The notes below the pieces were generated by a model, which worked only from the letters and a program-made list of their open reading frames with translations, made no database searches and had not been told where the DNA came from. The position numbers and the translations under genes were made by a program. Below are positions 52,244 to 60,309 of a DNA stretch of 64,000 nucleotides, in pieces; position 1 is the first letter of the stretch, and every line of letters starts with the position of its first letter. This DNA is from Methylobacterium sp. FF17 (lineage in GTDB: Bacteria; Pseudomonadota; Alphaproteobacteria; Rhizobiales; Beijerinckiaceae), in assembly GCF_025813715.1 (NCBI RefSeq), contig NZ_CP107532.1, positions 1,364,001-1,428,000 of the forward strand, in the 5' to 3' direction.

Positions 52244-52986
52244 GCGCCGCATCCGAGTGGCGCGCCGCGCGCAACGTCGCGGCGCGCGGGCGCCTGGAGC
52301 GGGCGCTCCCGGCGATCTTTCCCGGTGCCGTCCTCCGGCACGCCCTGGCGCGCCCGCTGATCCCCCCGACGCCGCGCCTCGCGGTGGAGAGCTACTGGCG
52401 CATGCACCTGATGCGCGCCGACCGCCTCGCCCGCGCGCTCGCCACCCGCTCGGGCCATCCCGAGGGCTGGACCTGGCGCCTGGGCACCGCCAAGGATTCG
52501 GGGCTCGCGGCCACGTTCCGGCTGCCGCCCTCGCCCTTCCGCGAACCCGCGCATACGCGCGGCAAGGGGCATTGCTGCATCTGCGGCCAGCCCGTCTACC
52601 GCTTCGGCTGGCACCGGGACCTCTGGGGCACGGGCGTCCCGAACAAGAACGCCCGCTGGCACGCGGCCTGCGTGACCGCCTGGAAGCTGTGGGTGGCCCC
52701 CAGCGACCAGGTGAAGGTGCTCAAAGCCCATCAGCGCCACCGCTGCGCCGCCTCCGGCAAACGCCTGTTCCGGACGGCCGAGGTCGACCACCGGGTGCCG
52801 CTCTACCGGGTCTGGCGCGAGCACCGCGATGCGCCCTGGCCGACGCTCCTCCGCTACTGGGGAGCGCCGAACCTCCAGGTCGTCAACCGCGTGGCCCATG
52901 TGGAGAAATGCGGGATCGAGGCGGGCGAGCGGGCCTCGAACCGGCGCGGTCCGCGCGCCGAGCCCGAGCAGGAGTCCCAGACCTGA
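52240..52986 (+). CDS. HNH nuclease-like protein with two Cys/His metal sites
   Basis: The product has 248 residues. The N-terminal helical part (about 1-105) contains AVESYWRMHLMRADRLARAL. A Cys-His zinc site follows (HCCICG at 111-116, HAAC at 141-144). Then an HNH-like fold: RCAASG at 168-173, the catalytic EVDHRVPLYRV with His184, Asn211 in GAPNLQVVN, His220 and Cys224. These fit HNH endonucleases that coordinate a catalytic metal. The start is GTG 52240, coupled to the upstream gene. No restriction or phage gene is adjacent. Nuclease activity is predicted from the motif only. Confidence 0.7.
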   Translation: MSAASEWRAARNVAARGRLERALPAIFPGAVLRHALARPLIPPTPRLAVESYWRMHLMRADRLARALATRSGHPEGWTWRLGTAKDSGLAATFRLPPSPFREPAHTRGKGHCCICGQPVYRFGWHRDLWGTGVPNKNARWHAACVTAWKLWVAPSDQVKVLKAHQRHRCAASGKRLFRTAEVDHRVPLYRVWREHRDAPWPTLLRYWGAPNLQVVNRVAHVEKCGIEAGERASNRRGPRAEPEQESQT

Positions 52987-53005
52987 CCCGCGGGGCGACG
53001 GGACC

Positions 53006-53575
53006 TCAGACCACGCCCTCGATCAGGCCGAGTTCCTGCGCCTGCCCGGCTTCGATGTACCAGTTCTCCGGAGCTCGCCGCAGGACCTCGTCGAGGGTCA
53101 CGCGCGACCCCCGGACGAGGTTGGCGAAGCCCTCGTTCTGGATCTCGATGGAGCTTTCGATCTCGTGCAGGGTCGCCTTCACGGAGGCGATGCAGGTGGT
53201 CAGCGGGCCGTTGAGCTGCACCGTCTTGGCGAGCTTGCGCTCGTGGATCATCAGGCGCGTGCCGCGGGTGAGATAGCGGTTGGGGCGAGAAAAGAAGCTC
53301 ATGAAGGTGGTGCCGGCCGAGTAGATCGCGGCCTTGCCGAGGAAGACGAAGCGGCGCCCGGGCGCCACGTCCGTGCCGAAGCGGATATCCTCCCCCATCA
53401 TCCGGGCGACCTCCGGGTCGCCGCCCAGGGTCGTCAGTTCCACCACCACGAGATCGCGCTCGGCCGCCGCGTCGAGCTGGCGCCGGAAGTCGCGGTACAT
53501 CTCGTGGTCGACCGGTCCCGAGAGCAGGATGGCGGGGCTGCAGAAGTCGCGGGGGGAAAGGGGCGTCGGGTCCAT
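53006..53575 (-). CDS. ClpP-like serine protease homologue
   Basis: The product has 189 residues. It belongs to the ClpP/crotonase fold: LLSGPVDHEMYRDFRRQL, FLGKAAIYSAGTTFMSFF with the putative nucleophile Ser86, and RLMIHERKLA with His111, matching ClpP's MIHQP. The third catalytic residue, Asp in ClpP near the ERDxFMS motif, aligns with APENWYI, so it may be Glu or lost. No ClpX partner is next to it. Activity is uncertain; it could be a SppA/ClpP relative or an inactive paralogue. Confidence 0.75.
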   Translation of the reverse strand: MDPTPLSPRDFCSPAILLSGPVDHEMYRDFRRQLDAAAERDLVVVELTTLGGDPEVARMMGEDIRFGTDVAPGRRFVFLGKAAIYSAGTTFMSFFSRPNRYLTRGTRLMIHERKLAKTVQLNGPLTTCIASVKATLHEIESSIEIQNEGFANLVRGSRVTLDEVLRRAPENWYIEAGQAQELGLIEGVV

Positions 53576-53620
53576 GGCGGGCTCCCGGCCGCGGGAATCG
53601 CGGCCGATGCCGGGTGAACG

Positions 53621-54421
53621 CTAGATCCGCGCCAAAGGATCGCCGCCGGAATGCGAATCCGGCTGGGCTCCGGAGGCGGCCGGCGGCGCGTCGTCCGAGC
53701 CGGGCGGGGCGAGGTTGCGAAATGGCCCGATGAGGTCTTCGTAGGCGGCTTCCGCCGAGCCGTAGCTGCCGCCCGCATGGTCTGTGAGCAGGCCGCGGTC
53801 GAGCACCGTGATCCGGCCGCGCCGCGCCCGGATCATGCCCTGGCCCTCCAGCGCCTGGATCGCCAGGGTCACGCCGGAGCGCTGCGTTCCCAGCATCAGC
53901 GACAGGAAGTCGTGGGTCAGGGCCAGGTCGTCGCCCGCGAGGCGGTCATGCGCCATCAGGAGCCAACGCGCCAAGCGCTCCTCGATGGAGGAGGCTCCGT
54001 TCGAGAGGGCCGTCTGCGACAGGGTCATGATGAGGAAATGCGCGTAGCGGAGCAGCACCGCGCGCAAGCCCGGCAGGGTCTCGAAGGCGTCGCGCAGGTG
54101 CCCGGCTTCGATACGCAGCCAGGGTCCGCCGACTTCCACGATGATCTCGTGGGGGGCTTCGCGCGCACCGAGGAACACGCCCGTGCTGATCATCCCCTCG
54201 AAGCCGAAGCAGCCGACCTCCAGCCGGCGGTTGCCGTAGGCCGTGGCGATGTTCGAGGACAGGCCGCTTTCCGGAAAGTAGGCGAAGTCCAGCGCGCCCC
54301 CCGCTTCGATCACGCGCTCCCCCTTCTCCACCGCGACGCGAGTAAACAGGGGAAGGAGGTGCGCGACCTCCGCCTCCGGGAGGGACCGGAGCAGCAGGTT
54401 GCGGGTCTCGGTGATGCTCAT
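53621..54421 (-). CDS. Crp/Fnr-family transcriptional regulator
   Basis: The product has 266 residues. A cyclic-nucleotide-binding-like fold (EKGERVIEAGGALDFAYFPE, VGCFGFEGMISTGVFLGARE) is followed by a HTH_Crp_2 domain (DFLSLMLGTQRSGVTLAIQA, LEGQGMIRARRGRITV). There is no Fnr-type Cys cluster. This subgroup in methylobacteria and rhizobia has a long disordered tail. The effector is unknown. The gene follows the small exported protein gene on the same strand, with a 78-nt gap. Confidence 0.85.
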   Translation of the reverse strand: MSITETRNLLLRSLPEAEVAHLLPLFTRVAVEKGERVIEAGGALDFAYFPESGLSSNIATAYGNRRLEVGCFGFEGMISTGVFLGAREAPHEIIVEVGGPWLRIEAGHLRDAFETLPGLRAVLLRYAHFLIMTLSQTALSNGASSIEERLARWLLMAHDRLAGDDLALTHDFLSLMLGTQRSGVTLAIQALEGQGMIRARRGRITVLDRGLLTDHAGGSYGSAEAAYEDLIGPFRNLAPPGSDDAPPAASGAQPDSHSGGDPLARI

Positions 54422-54499
54422 GCCGCCCGGCCCGGCTGACCGGGGACGCGTCCGTTCCAGCGCATGCGCATTCCGAGCCTCGCGGAGGTCGAGCGGAGG

Positions 54500-54772
54500 T
54501 CAGTAGGGGTAGCCGTAGACGGGCCGGCGGCTGGGGCGATACCGGTTGCGTACGGGACGGTCGTAGCGACCCTCGTAGGCGCCGAGATAGGGGTCGAGTT
54601 CGGGGGCGCGGTAGTTGCCGTTGTTCACCCCCGCCGAGCGGTCGTTGCCGCTGAGCGCGGCATAGGGCGAGAGGCCGTCACCGCCACTGCCGCCGCCACG
54701 GGCCAGGGCCGCGCCGGACAGGCCGAGCACAAGGGCCGCGGCGAAGGTGTTGCGAACGAGGGATGCCGACAT
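54500..54772 (-). CDS. Small exported Gly/Tyr/Arg-rich protein
   Basis: The product has 90 residues. A signal peptide ends near AALARGG. The mature chain is Gly-, Asn-, Tyr- and Arg-rich: GGGSGGDGLSPYAALSGNDR, YRAPELDPYLGAYEGRYDRP, ending PVYGYPY. The ATG at 54772 lies close after GGAGG. Function unknown; similar tyrosine-rich exported proteins are common in the family. Confidence 0.65.
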   Translation of the reverse strand: MSASLVRNTFAAALVLGLSGAALARGGGSGGDGLSPYAALSGNDRSAGVNNGNYRAPELDPYLGAYEGRYDRPVRNRYRPSRRPVYGYPY

Positions 54773-54844
54773 GGAAACCTCCTGGGATGCTGAAGCGACC
54801 GAATTCCGGGTCGCCCTCGGATGTCGGGGCCGTTCCCGCTTGCC

Positions 54845-55090
54845 TCAGCGCTCGGCCTGCAGGCTCTTGAGGAAGCGGCGGGCGACGTCGCGAACCGCCG
54901 CGTCGTCCCGTGTCTCGTCGTCGCCCTTGTCCCAGAGGTGGTCGAGGCTGGCCTCGAGGCTCGTCAAAAGCTCCGGGTTCTCGCGGGCGAGATGCCGGAT
55001 CGTACCGAACAGGAGATGCTCGATCGCGAGTTCGCGGTGGCGGGCCTCGGCGAGGGCAGCGCTGGTGGTGGGGGATTCAGCGTTCGTCAT
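54845..55090 (-). CDS. Small hypothetical protein
   Basis: The product has 81 residues. It is helical: LAEARHRELAIEHLLFGTIR, HLARENPELLTSLEASLDHL, WDKGDDETRDDAAVRDVARR. No membrane helix or signal peptide. Start ATG 55090. It lies on the minus strand upstream of the small exported protein gene and is divergent from the YoaK gene. No family recognised. Confidence 0.55.
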   Translation of the reverse strand: MTNAESPTTSAALAEARHRELAIEHLLFGTIRHLARENPELLTSLEASLDHLWDKGDDETRDDAAVRDVARRFLKSLQAER

Positions 55091-55242
55091 GAGAACACAA
55101 CGAGCGGGCTTGCCGACGGTTCATGTCCATCGGCCACAGCCGCAAGCTTTCGCCAATCCCCCGGCATCGAACACTTCCACTCACCGATGCTTTCGGCCAG
55201 AGAGCCCGGCACGTCGGGGATGATTCGCGAGGCAGGGACGCG

Positions 55243-55956
55243 ATGGCACAGACACCAGGCCCGGCGACGGGCGGCGCGGGACCGGCTTCCTTCGACACGG
55301 ACCTGACCGCCGGAATCGGCCTCGCCTTCGTGGCGGGCTTCGTGGACGCGGCGGCCTTCATCGCGCTCGCCGGCCTGTTCACGGCGCATGTCACGGGCAA
55401 CTTCGTCCTGATCGGCGCCGAACTCGTCTCGACCTCGGTCGGGGTCGTGGCCAAGCTCCTCGCCCTGCCGGCCTTCGTCCTCGCGGTGGCGGGAACGCGC
55501 CTGTTGGCCCTGGGCCTGGAGCGGCGCGGGGTGGCGCCCCTGCGCTGGCTCCTCGCCCTCGAAACCCTGCTGCTGGCCGGCTTCGGCCTCGCGGGCCTCG
55601 CCCTGGCGCCGCTGGGCTCGCCCGACGGCGCGGCGGCGGTGTCGGTGGGCATGCTGGGCGTGGCCGCCATGGGCGTGCAGAACGCCATCGGCCGCCTCGG
55701 CCTGCCGCATCTGGCCGCCACCACGGTGATGACCGTCAACGTCACCCAGGCGGTGATCGACCTCGTGGACTGGGCGCGCGGCGCGGTGGCGCCGGACGGC
55801 GCGGCCCGCCTCCGGATGCGCCGGATGCTCCCGGCGGTCCTGGCCTTCGCGCTGGGCGCCCTGGCGGGCGCCTTCGGCGTCGCCGCCTGGTCGTTCGCCT
55901 GCCTCGCGATCCCGATCGCAGCACTCTGCGGCCTGATGCTCCTGCTCAAGCCCTGA
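55243..55956 (+). CDS. YoaK (DUF1275) family membrane protein
   Basis: The product has 237 residues with about six helices. The start GIGLAFVAGFVDAAAFIALA and the FTAHVTGNFVLIGAELV segment are diagnostic of DUF1275/YoaK. GVQNAIGRLGLPHLAATTVM follows. Function unknown; it lies in the inner membrane. The ATG 55243 follows GAGGCAGGGACGCG; the open frame from 55123 lacks a fitting start. Confidence 0.82.
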   Translation: MAQTPGPATGGAGPASFDTDLTAGIGLAFVAGFVDAAAFIALAGLFTAHVTGNFVLIGAELVSTSVGVVAKLLALPAFVLAVAGTRLLALGLERRGVAPLRWLLALETLLLAGFGLAGLALAPLGSPDGAAAVSVGMLGVAAMGVQNAIGRLGLPHLAATTVMTVNVTQAVIDLVDWARGAVAPDGAARLRMRRMLPAVLAFALGALAGAFGVAAWSFACLAIPIAALCGLMLLLKP

Positions 55957-55966
55957 GATTCGGACC

Positions 55967-56716
55967 CTATCCCGGCATGCTGAGGACGAGCGGCCCGTTG
56001 CGGGTGGCGACGACGGTGTGCTCGTACTGGACCGTGAGGGCCCTCGGCCGGGCGTAGAGGGTCCAGGGGTCGTCGCCATCCTCCGCGAAGGTGGCGCCCA
56101 GCGACAGGAAGGGCTCGATGGTGAAGACCAGCCCCTCCCGCATGATCCGGCGCTCGGAGGCGTCGGGCCAGGTGGCGATCTCGGTGGGCTCCTCGTGCAG
56201 CGAGAGGCCGACGCCGTGGCTGGCGAGATTGCGCACCAGGGTGTAGCCGTTCTTGCCCGCGAAGGCGCCGATGGCCCGGCCGATCTCGGCGAACGGCCGG
56301 CCGGTCCCGACCTGGCGCAGGCCCGTCCACATCGCCCGGCGCCCGTCCTTGCAGAGCCGCTCCACCGCGCGCGTCACCGGCGGCACGGCGAACGACGCTC
56401 CGGTATCGGAGAAGTAGCCGTCCTTCTCCGCCGAGACGTCGATGTTGACGAGATCGCCCGGCCGGATCGCCCGGTCCCCCGGGATGCCGTGCGCGATCTC
56501 CTCGTTGACGCTGATGCAGGTCGCCCCAGGGAAGGCGTAGGCCATCTCCGGTGCCGGACGGGCCCCGGCCGCCTCCAGGGAGGCCCGGCCGACGCAATCG
56601 AGTTCGCGGGTCGTCATGCCGGGCTCGATGGCTTTTCCCATCGCCTCCAGCGTGTTGGCGACGATGCGCCCGATCCGCTTCAGGGCCGCGAGATCGTCCT
56701 CGCTCGAAACCGTCAT
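55967..56716 (-). CDS. map: Methionine aminopeptidase, type I
   Basis: The product has 249 residues, the normal type I length. It removes the N-terminal Met of new proteins. Metal ligands are all present: Asp in VNIDVSAEKDGYFSDTGAS, His in NLASHGVGLSLHEEP, Glu in TIEPFLSL and Glu in QYEHTVV. AAGGAGA precedes the ATG 56716. A second MetAP is likely elsewhere in the genome, so this may be the accessory one. It is divergent from the deacetylase gene. Confidence 0.92.
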   Translation of the reverse strand: MTVSSEDDLAALKRIGRIVANTLEAMGKAIEPGMTTRELDCVGRASLEAAGARPAPEMAYAFPGATCISVNEEIAHGIPGDRAIRPGDLVNIDVSAEKDGYFSDTGASFAVPPVTRAVERLCKDGRRAMWTGLRQVGTGRPFAEIGRAIGAFAGKNGYTLVRNLASHGVGLSLHEEPTEIATWPDASERRIMREGLVFTIEPFLSLGATFAEDGDDPWTLYARPRALTVQYEHTVVATRNGPLVLSMPG

Positions 56717-56887
56717 CGCGTCTCCTTTCGCACGACCGTGAAGGTCCGGCCGCCGCGCGCCCGGACGAAGGCCGCCCCATCCCGGGCGCGCCCGGAGCGG
56801 GCCATTCCGTCTCGCCCGGGTATACGCCGATCGTCGGATCGAGGCGAAAGTCCGCGCGCAGCACTCCCCTAGCCTGTGTCCCGCCAT

Positions 56888-56899
56888 CTGGTATACCAG
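56888..56899. promoter_or_regulatory. 12-bp palindrome upstream of the deacetylase gene
   Basis: CTGGTATACCAG is perfectly palindromic, 28 nt before the start codon at 56927. Possible operator in the divergent map/deacetylase promoter. Confidence 0.3.
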
Positions 56900-56926
56900 G
56901 ACAGCCAAGACGTCCGGGAGCGCCGC

Positions 56927-57853
56927 ATGACCATCCTGTTCAGCCACGAGGCCGCCCTGGGGCACCGGACGCCGCACGGGCATCCGGAGCGGCCCGAGCG
57001 CATGCAGGCGGTCAAGGACGCGCTCGGTACGGACGCCTTCGCGGCCCTGGTCCGGCGGGCGCCGGAGCCCGCGAGCCTGGAGACCGTGGCGCTCGCGCAC
57101 CCGGAGGAATGGGTCCGGGCGATGATCGCGGCGGCCCCCGCCGAGGGTCTGGTCCACGTCGATTCCGACACGGTGCTCTCGCCCGGCACCATCGACTGCG
57201 TGCTGCGCGGGGTCGGGGCCGCCGTCGAGGGCGTCGACGCGGTGATGCGGGGCGAGGCCCGCAACGCCTTCTCGGCCATGCGGCCGCCGGGCCACCATGC
57301 CGAGCGCACCCGCGCCATGGGGTTCTGCCTGTTCAACAACGCGGCCATCGCCGCCCGGCACGCCCGGATCGTGCACGGGGCCGAGCGGGTCGCGATCGTG
57401 GATTGGGACGTGCACCACGGCAACGGCAGCCAGGACATCTTCTGGGCCGATCCCTCGGTGCTGTTCTGCTCCACCCACCAGATGCCGCTCTATCCCGGCA
57501 CCGGCGCGGTCTCGGAATCCGGCGACCACGACACCATCGTCAACGCGCCCCTGAAGCCGGGCGCCGACGGGGAGCGCTTCCGCGAGGCGTTCACCGCCCG
57601 CATCCTGCCCCGGCTCACGGAGTTCCGGCCGGACCTCATCATCATCTCCGCCGGGTTCGACGCGCATTGGCGCGACCCGCTCGCCAACCTGATGCTGGAG
57701 GCGGAGGATTTCGGCTGGGCGACGCGGCAGGTGATGGACGTGGCCGAGCGCTCCTGCGGCGGGCGCATCGTCTCCGTGCTGGAGGGGGGCTACGACCTGC
57801 GGGGGCTGGCCGAATCCACCGCCGCGCACGTGTCCGCCCTGATGGAGGCGTGA
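56927..57853 (+). CDS. Histone deacetylase-family (AcuC/polyamine deacetylase-like) hydrolase
   Basis: The product has 308 residues. It is a zinc amidohydrolase of the arginase/deacetylase fold: RPPGHHAE, NNAAIAARHA, VDWDVHHGNGSQDIF (metal Asp/His) and SAGFDAHWRDPL. Bacterial members act on acetylated polyamines, acetoin-related or protein substrates. The ATG at 56927 follows CGGGAG. It ends 58 nt before the EEP gene on the same strand. Confidence 0.88.
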   Translation: MTILFSHEAALGHRTPHGHPERPERMQAVKDALGTDAFAALVRRAPEPASLETVALAHPEEWVRAMIAAAPAEGLVHVDSDTVLSPGTIDCVLRGVGAAVEGVDAVMRGEARNAFSAMRPPGHHAERTRAMGFCLFNNAAIAARHARIVHGAERVAIVDWDVHHGNGSQDIFWADPSVLFCSTHQMPLYPGTGAVSESGDHDTIVNAPLKPGADGERFREAFTARILPRLTEFRPDLIIISAGFDAHWRDPLANLMLEAEDFGWATRQVMDVAERSCGGRIVSVLEGGYDLRGLAESTAAHVSALMEA

Positions 57854-57911
57854 GGGCACCCCCGCAGCGGACGGGCTTCCCAAACCCCGGCCCTTGCCCA
57901 CCTATGTTACG

Positions 57912-58733
57912 ATGCTCAACGATCGACGCCTCGCGCGACTGACCGCCCATGCCCTCCAGAACTCCCACGGACGCCCCGGCCACGACCGGCCCGGCACCCG
58001 CAAGATCGTCAGCTGGAACCTGCTGCGCCGGGTCGGCGCGAACGTCGCCGGCATCGCCGCGCTGATCGAGCGCGAGCAGCCCGACCTCGTGCTGATGCAG
58101 GAGGCCACGAAGGACATCGAGGCGCTCCAGGCCAAGGTCGGCGGGCACTACGCCTGGGCGCAGATGCCCGGGCGCATCCACGGGCTGGCGGTCTGGAGCC
58201 CGACCCCCTTCGCCGCCCCCCCGGAGGCGATCGAGCTGCCCTCGGGGGCGATGTTCGACCGGGTGAGCCAGGTGATCGATCTCGGCGCCTTCGGCGTCGC
58301 CAACGTGCACCTGTCGCATGGGCAGGTGCTCAACCGGCGCCAGTTGCGCCGCATCGAGCAGAGCCTGCCCGCCCGCGCCGCCGTCATCGGCGACTACAAC
58401 CTCGTCGGCCCGCCCCTGCTGCCCGGGTTCCGCGACGTCGGCCCGCGCCTGCCCACCCATGCCATGGCGCGGGTGGTGCCCCTGCGCCTCGACCGCTGCC
58501 TCGTGCGGGGTCTGACCTGCCACGGTCGCAGCGTGCTGCCGCGCGGGGATTCGGACCACCGCCCGATCATCGTGCACCTGGCGCCCAGCCAGGAGGCCGT
58601 ACGGCGCGAGGCGGAGGAGAAGCCTACAGGTATGGCAGCAGTAATCGGACGCCTGCGTCGCGCAGCCGGACGGGGAGCCCGCGCCGCGACAACGTTTCGC
58701 GGGTCAGCCGAACGCGCATCTTCTCCCGCATGA
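57912..58733 (+). CDS. Endonuclease/exonuclease/phosphatase (EEP)-family protein
   Basis: The product has 273 residues. EEP motifs: KIVSWNLLR, LVLMQEATKDI (metal Glu), ANVHLSHG, AVIGDYNLVGP and DSDHRPIIVHL. The family includes DNA repair nucleases and phosphatases; substrate unknown. Start ATG 57912; TTG 57894 is an alternative. Its last 110 nt overlap the 3' end of the cardiolipin synthase gene on the other strand, so the last about 36 residues (TGMAAVIGRLRRAAGRGA onward) may be a read-through tail. Confidence 0.82.
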   Translation: MLNDRRLARLTAHALQNSHGRPGHDRPGTRKIVSWNLLRRVGANVAGIAALIEREQPDLVLMQEATKDIEALQAKVGGHYAWAQMPGRIHGLAVWSPTPFAAPPEAIELPSGAMFDRVSQVIDLGAFGVANVHLSHGQVLNRRQLRRIEQSLPARAAVIGDYNLVGPPLLPGFRDVGPRLPTHAMARVVPLRLDRCLVRGLTCHGRSVLPRGDSDHRPIIVHLAPSQEAVRREAEEKPTGMAAVIGRLRRAAGRGARAATTFRGSAERASSPA

Positions 58734-60066
58734 AGGCGTCGAGCCGCCCGGCGAGCCCGGCGTCGTAGACCTCGACGTTGAGTTCGAAGTTCAGGCGGAA
58801 GCTGCGCGTGTCCCAGTTCGCGCTGCCGACGAAGCACCAGACCTCGTCGACCACGAGGAGCTTGGCGTGGTCGAAGGGCGGGTCGTCGAGCCAGATCCGG
58901 ACGTCGCTGGCGAGCAGCGGGTCCACATGCGCCCGCGTCGCCCAGTCGACCACCGCGTGGTCGCTCGCCATCGGGATGATGACGTCCACCGTCAGGCCCC
59001 GGAGGGCCGCCAGCGAGAGCGCGCTGACCAGCACCTCGCTGGGCAGGAAATAGGGCGTCATCAGGCGGATGCTGCGGGTCGCGCAGGTGATCGCCTCGAG
59101 CACCACGAGCTCGATCTTGCGCAGGTCCGCGTCCGGCCCCGAGGTGACCACCCGGGCCGGGCTGTCGCCCCGGGATTCGAGGGACGGGAACCAGTCCGCG
59201 CCTCCGATCTCCTCGTCCGTCACGAAAGCCCAGTCGCTGGCGAAGGCCGCCGTGAGCTGCGCCACCACCGGGCCCTCGATCCGGAAATGCACGTCGCGCA
59301 CGGGCTCGGGCGGGTCGAGCGCCAGCCGGTTCTCGTCCGCGATGTTGATGCCCCCGGCAAAGGCGAGCGCCCCGTCGACGATGAGCAGCTTCTTGTGCGT
59401 GCGCAGGTTCAGGAAGGGCATCCGCCAGGGCAGGACCGAGTGCATGAAGCGGCCCACCGGCACGCCCCGGCGCCGCAGGCCCCCGTAGACCGTGGCGAAG
59501 AAGTAGCCGCTGCCGATGCCGTCCACGAGGACGCGCACCGCGACGCCGCGCGCATGGGCCGCCTCCAGGGCGTCGAGGAAGGCGCGTCCCGTCGTGTCCT
59601 TGCGGAAGATGTAGCTCGAGAGGGCGATGGAGGACCGCGCCTCCGCGATCGCCGCCAGCATCGCGGGATAGACCGCGTCGCCGTTGCGCAGGATCGCGAT
59701 GCGGTTGCCGGCCCGGAGCGGGAGCGCGGTGATGCGCCGGACCGCGTGGTCGAGGGGGGCGAGGTGTTCCGGCAGCCCCGAGGCCGGCGCCCCGCCGGCC
59801 TCCGCCCGGCGCGGTTCGGAAGGCCGGACGCCGAGCTTGCGCGCGCGGCGCGTGACCCGGTTGATCCCGAACAGGGCGTAGAGCGCGCTCCCGAACAGGG
59901 GCGAGAGCCAGACGAGGCCGATCCAGCCGATCGCCGCCCCGACCTCACGCTTGCGCAGCAGGACATGGACGGTGAGGAGACCGGACAGGCCGGCGCAGAG
60001 CAGCCAGAAAACCTCGGTCCGGATCGCGGTGAGCCCGCCGATCCATGACAGCAATGCCTGTTCCAA
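58624..60066 (-). CDS. cls: Cardiolipin synthase
   Basis: The product has 480 residues. Two N-terminal membrane helices (about 15-65) are followed by two PLD domains with HKD motifs: RTHKKLLIVDGALAFAGGIN and FDHAKLLVVDEVWCFVGSAN. This is the classic ClsA-type architecture that joins two phosphatidylglycerol molecules. The C-terminus LRDAGVRLLLPYL is family-typical, so the gene's 3' end is real. It converges with and overlaps the EEP gene by 110 nt. Confidence 0.93.
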   Translation of the reverse strand: MEQALLSWIGGLTAIRTEVFWLLCAGLSGLLTVHVLLRKREVGAAIGWIGLVWLSPLFGSALYALFGINRVTRRARKLGVRPSEPRRAEAGGAPASGLPEHLAPLDHAVRRITALPLRAGNRIAILRNGDAVYPAMLAAIAEARSSIALSSYIFRKDTTGRAFLDALEAAHARGVAVRVLVDGIGSGYFFATVYGGLRRRGVPVGRFMHSVLPWRMPFLNLRTHKKLLIVDGALAFAGGINIADENRLALDPPEPVRDVHFRIEGPVVAQLTAAFASDWAFVTDEEIGGADWFPSLESRGDSPARVVTSGPDADLRKIELVVLEAITCATRSIRLMTPYFLPSEVLVSALSLAALRGLTVDVIIPMASDHAVVDWATRAHVDPLLASDVRIWLDDPPFDHAKLLVVDEVWCFVGSANWDTRSFRLNFELNVEVYDAGLAGRLDAFMREKMRVRLTRETLSRRGLPVRLRDAGVRLLLPYL

Positions 60067-60309
60067 CGCGGCTCCCGGGGCTCAAGGTCGTCGGGAGATA
60101 CGCCAAGGCCGGGTGGCGCACAAAGCCGGCGGGATGCGCGGGCCTCGGCGGAACGAAAAACGGCCACGGTGGCCGGGCATGGGGTGCGCGTACATCCGGC
60201 GTCACCTCACATCCGGGCTCCGTGGCCCTGTCCGGTCGTTTCCGACCGGCTTGCAAGCACATTGCCCGATCAAGGTTAACGAATCCTCAACGGACCCGGC
60301 CTGGGTCGG

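Noticed and set aside
55099..55123. TGAAC-N16-CGTT as an EcfG promoter for the gene at 54845-55090
   Set aside because: The -35 has a mismatch and the -10 would sit only 8 nt before the start codon, requiring a leaderless transcript.
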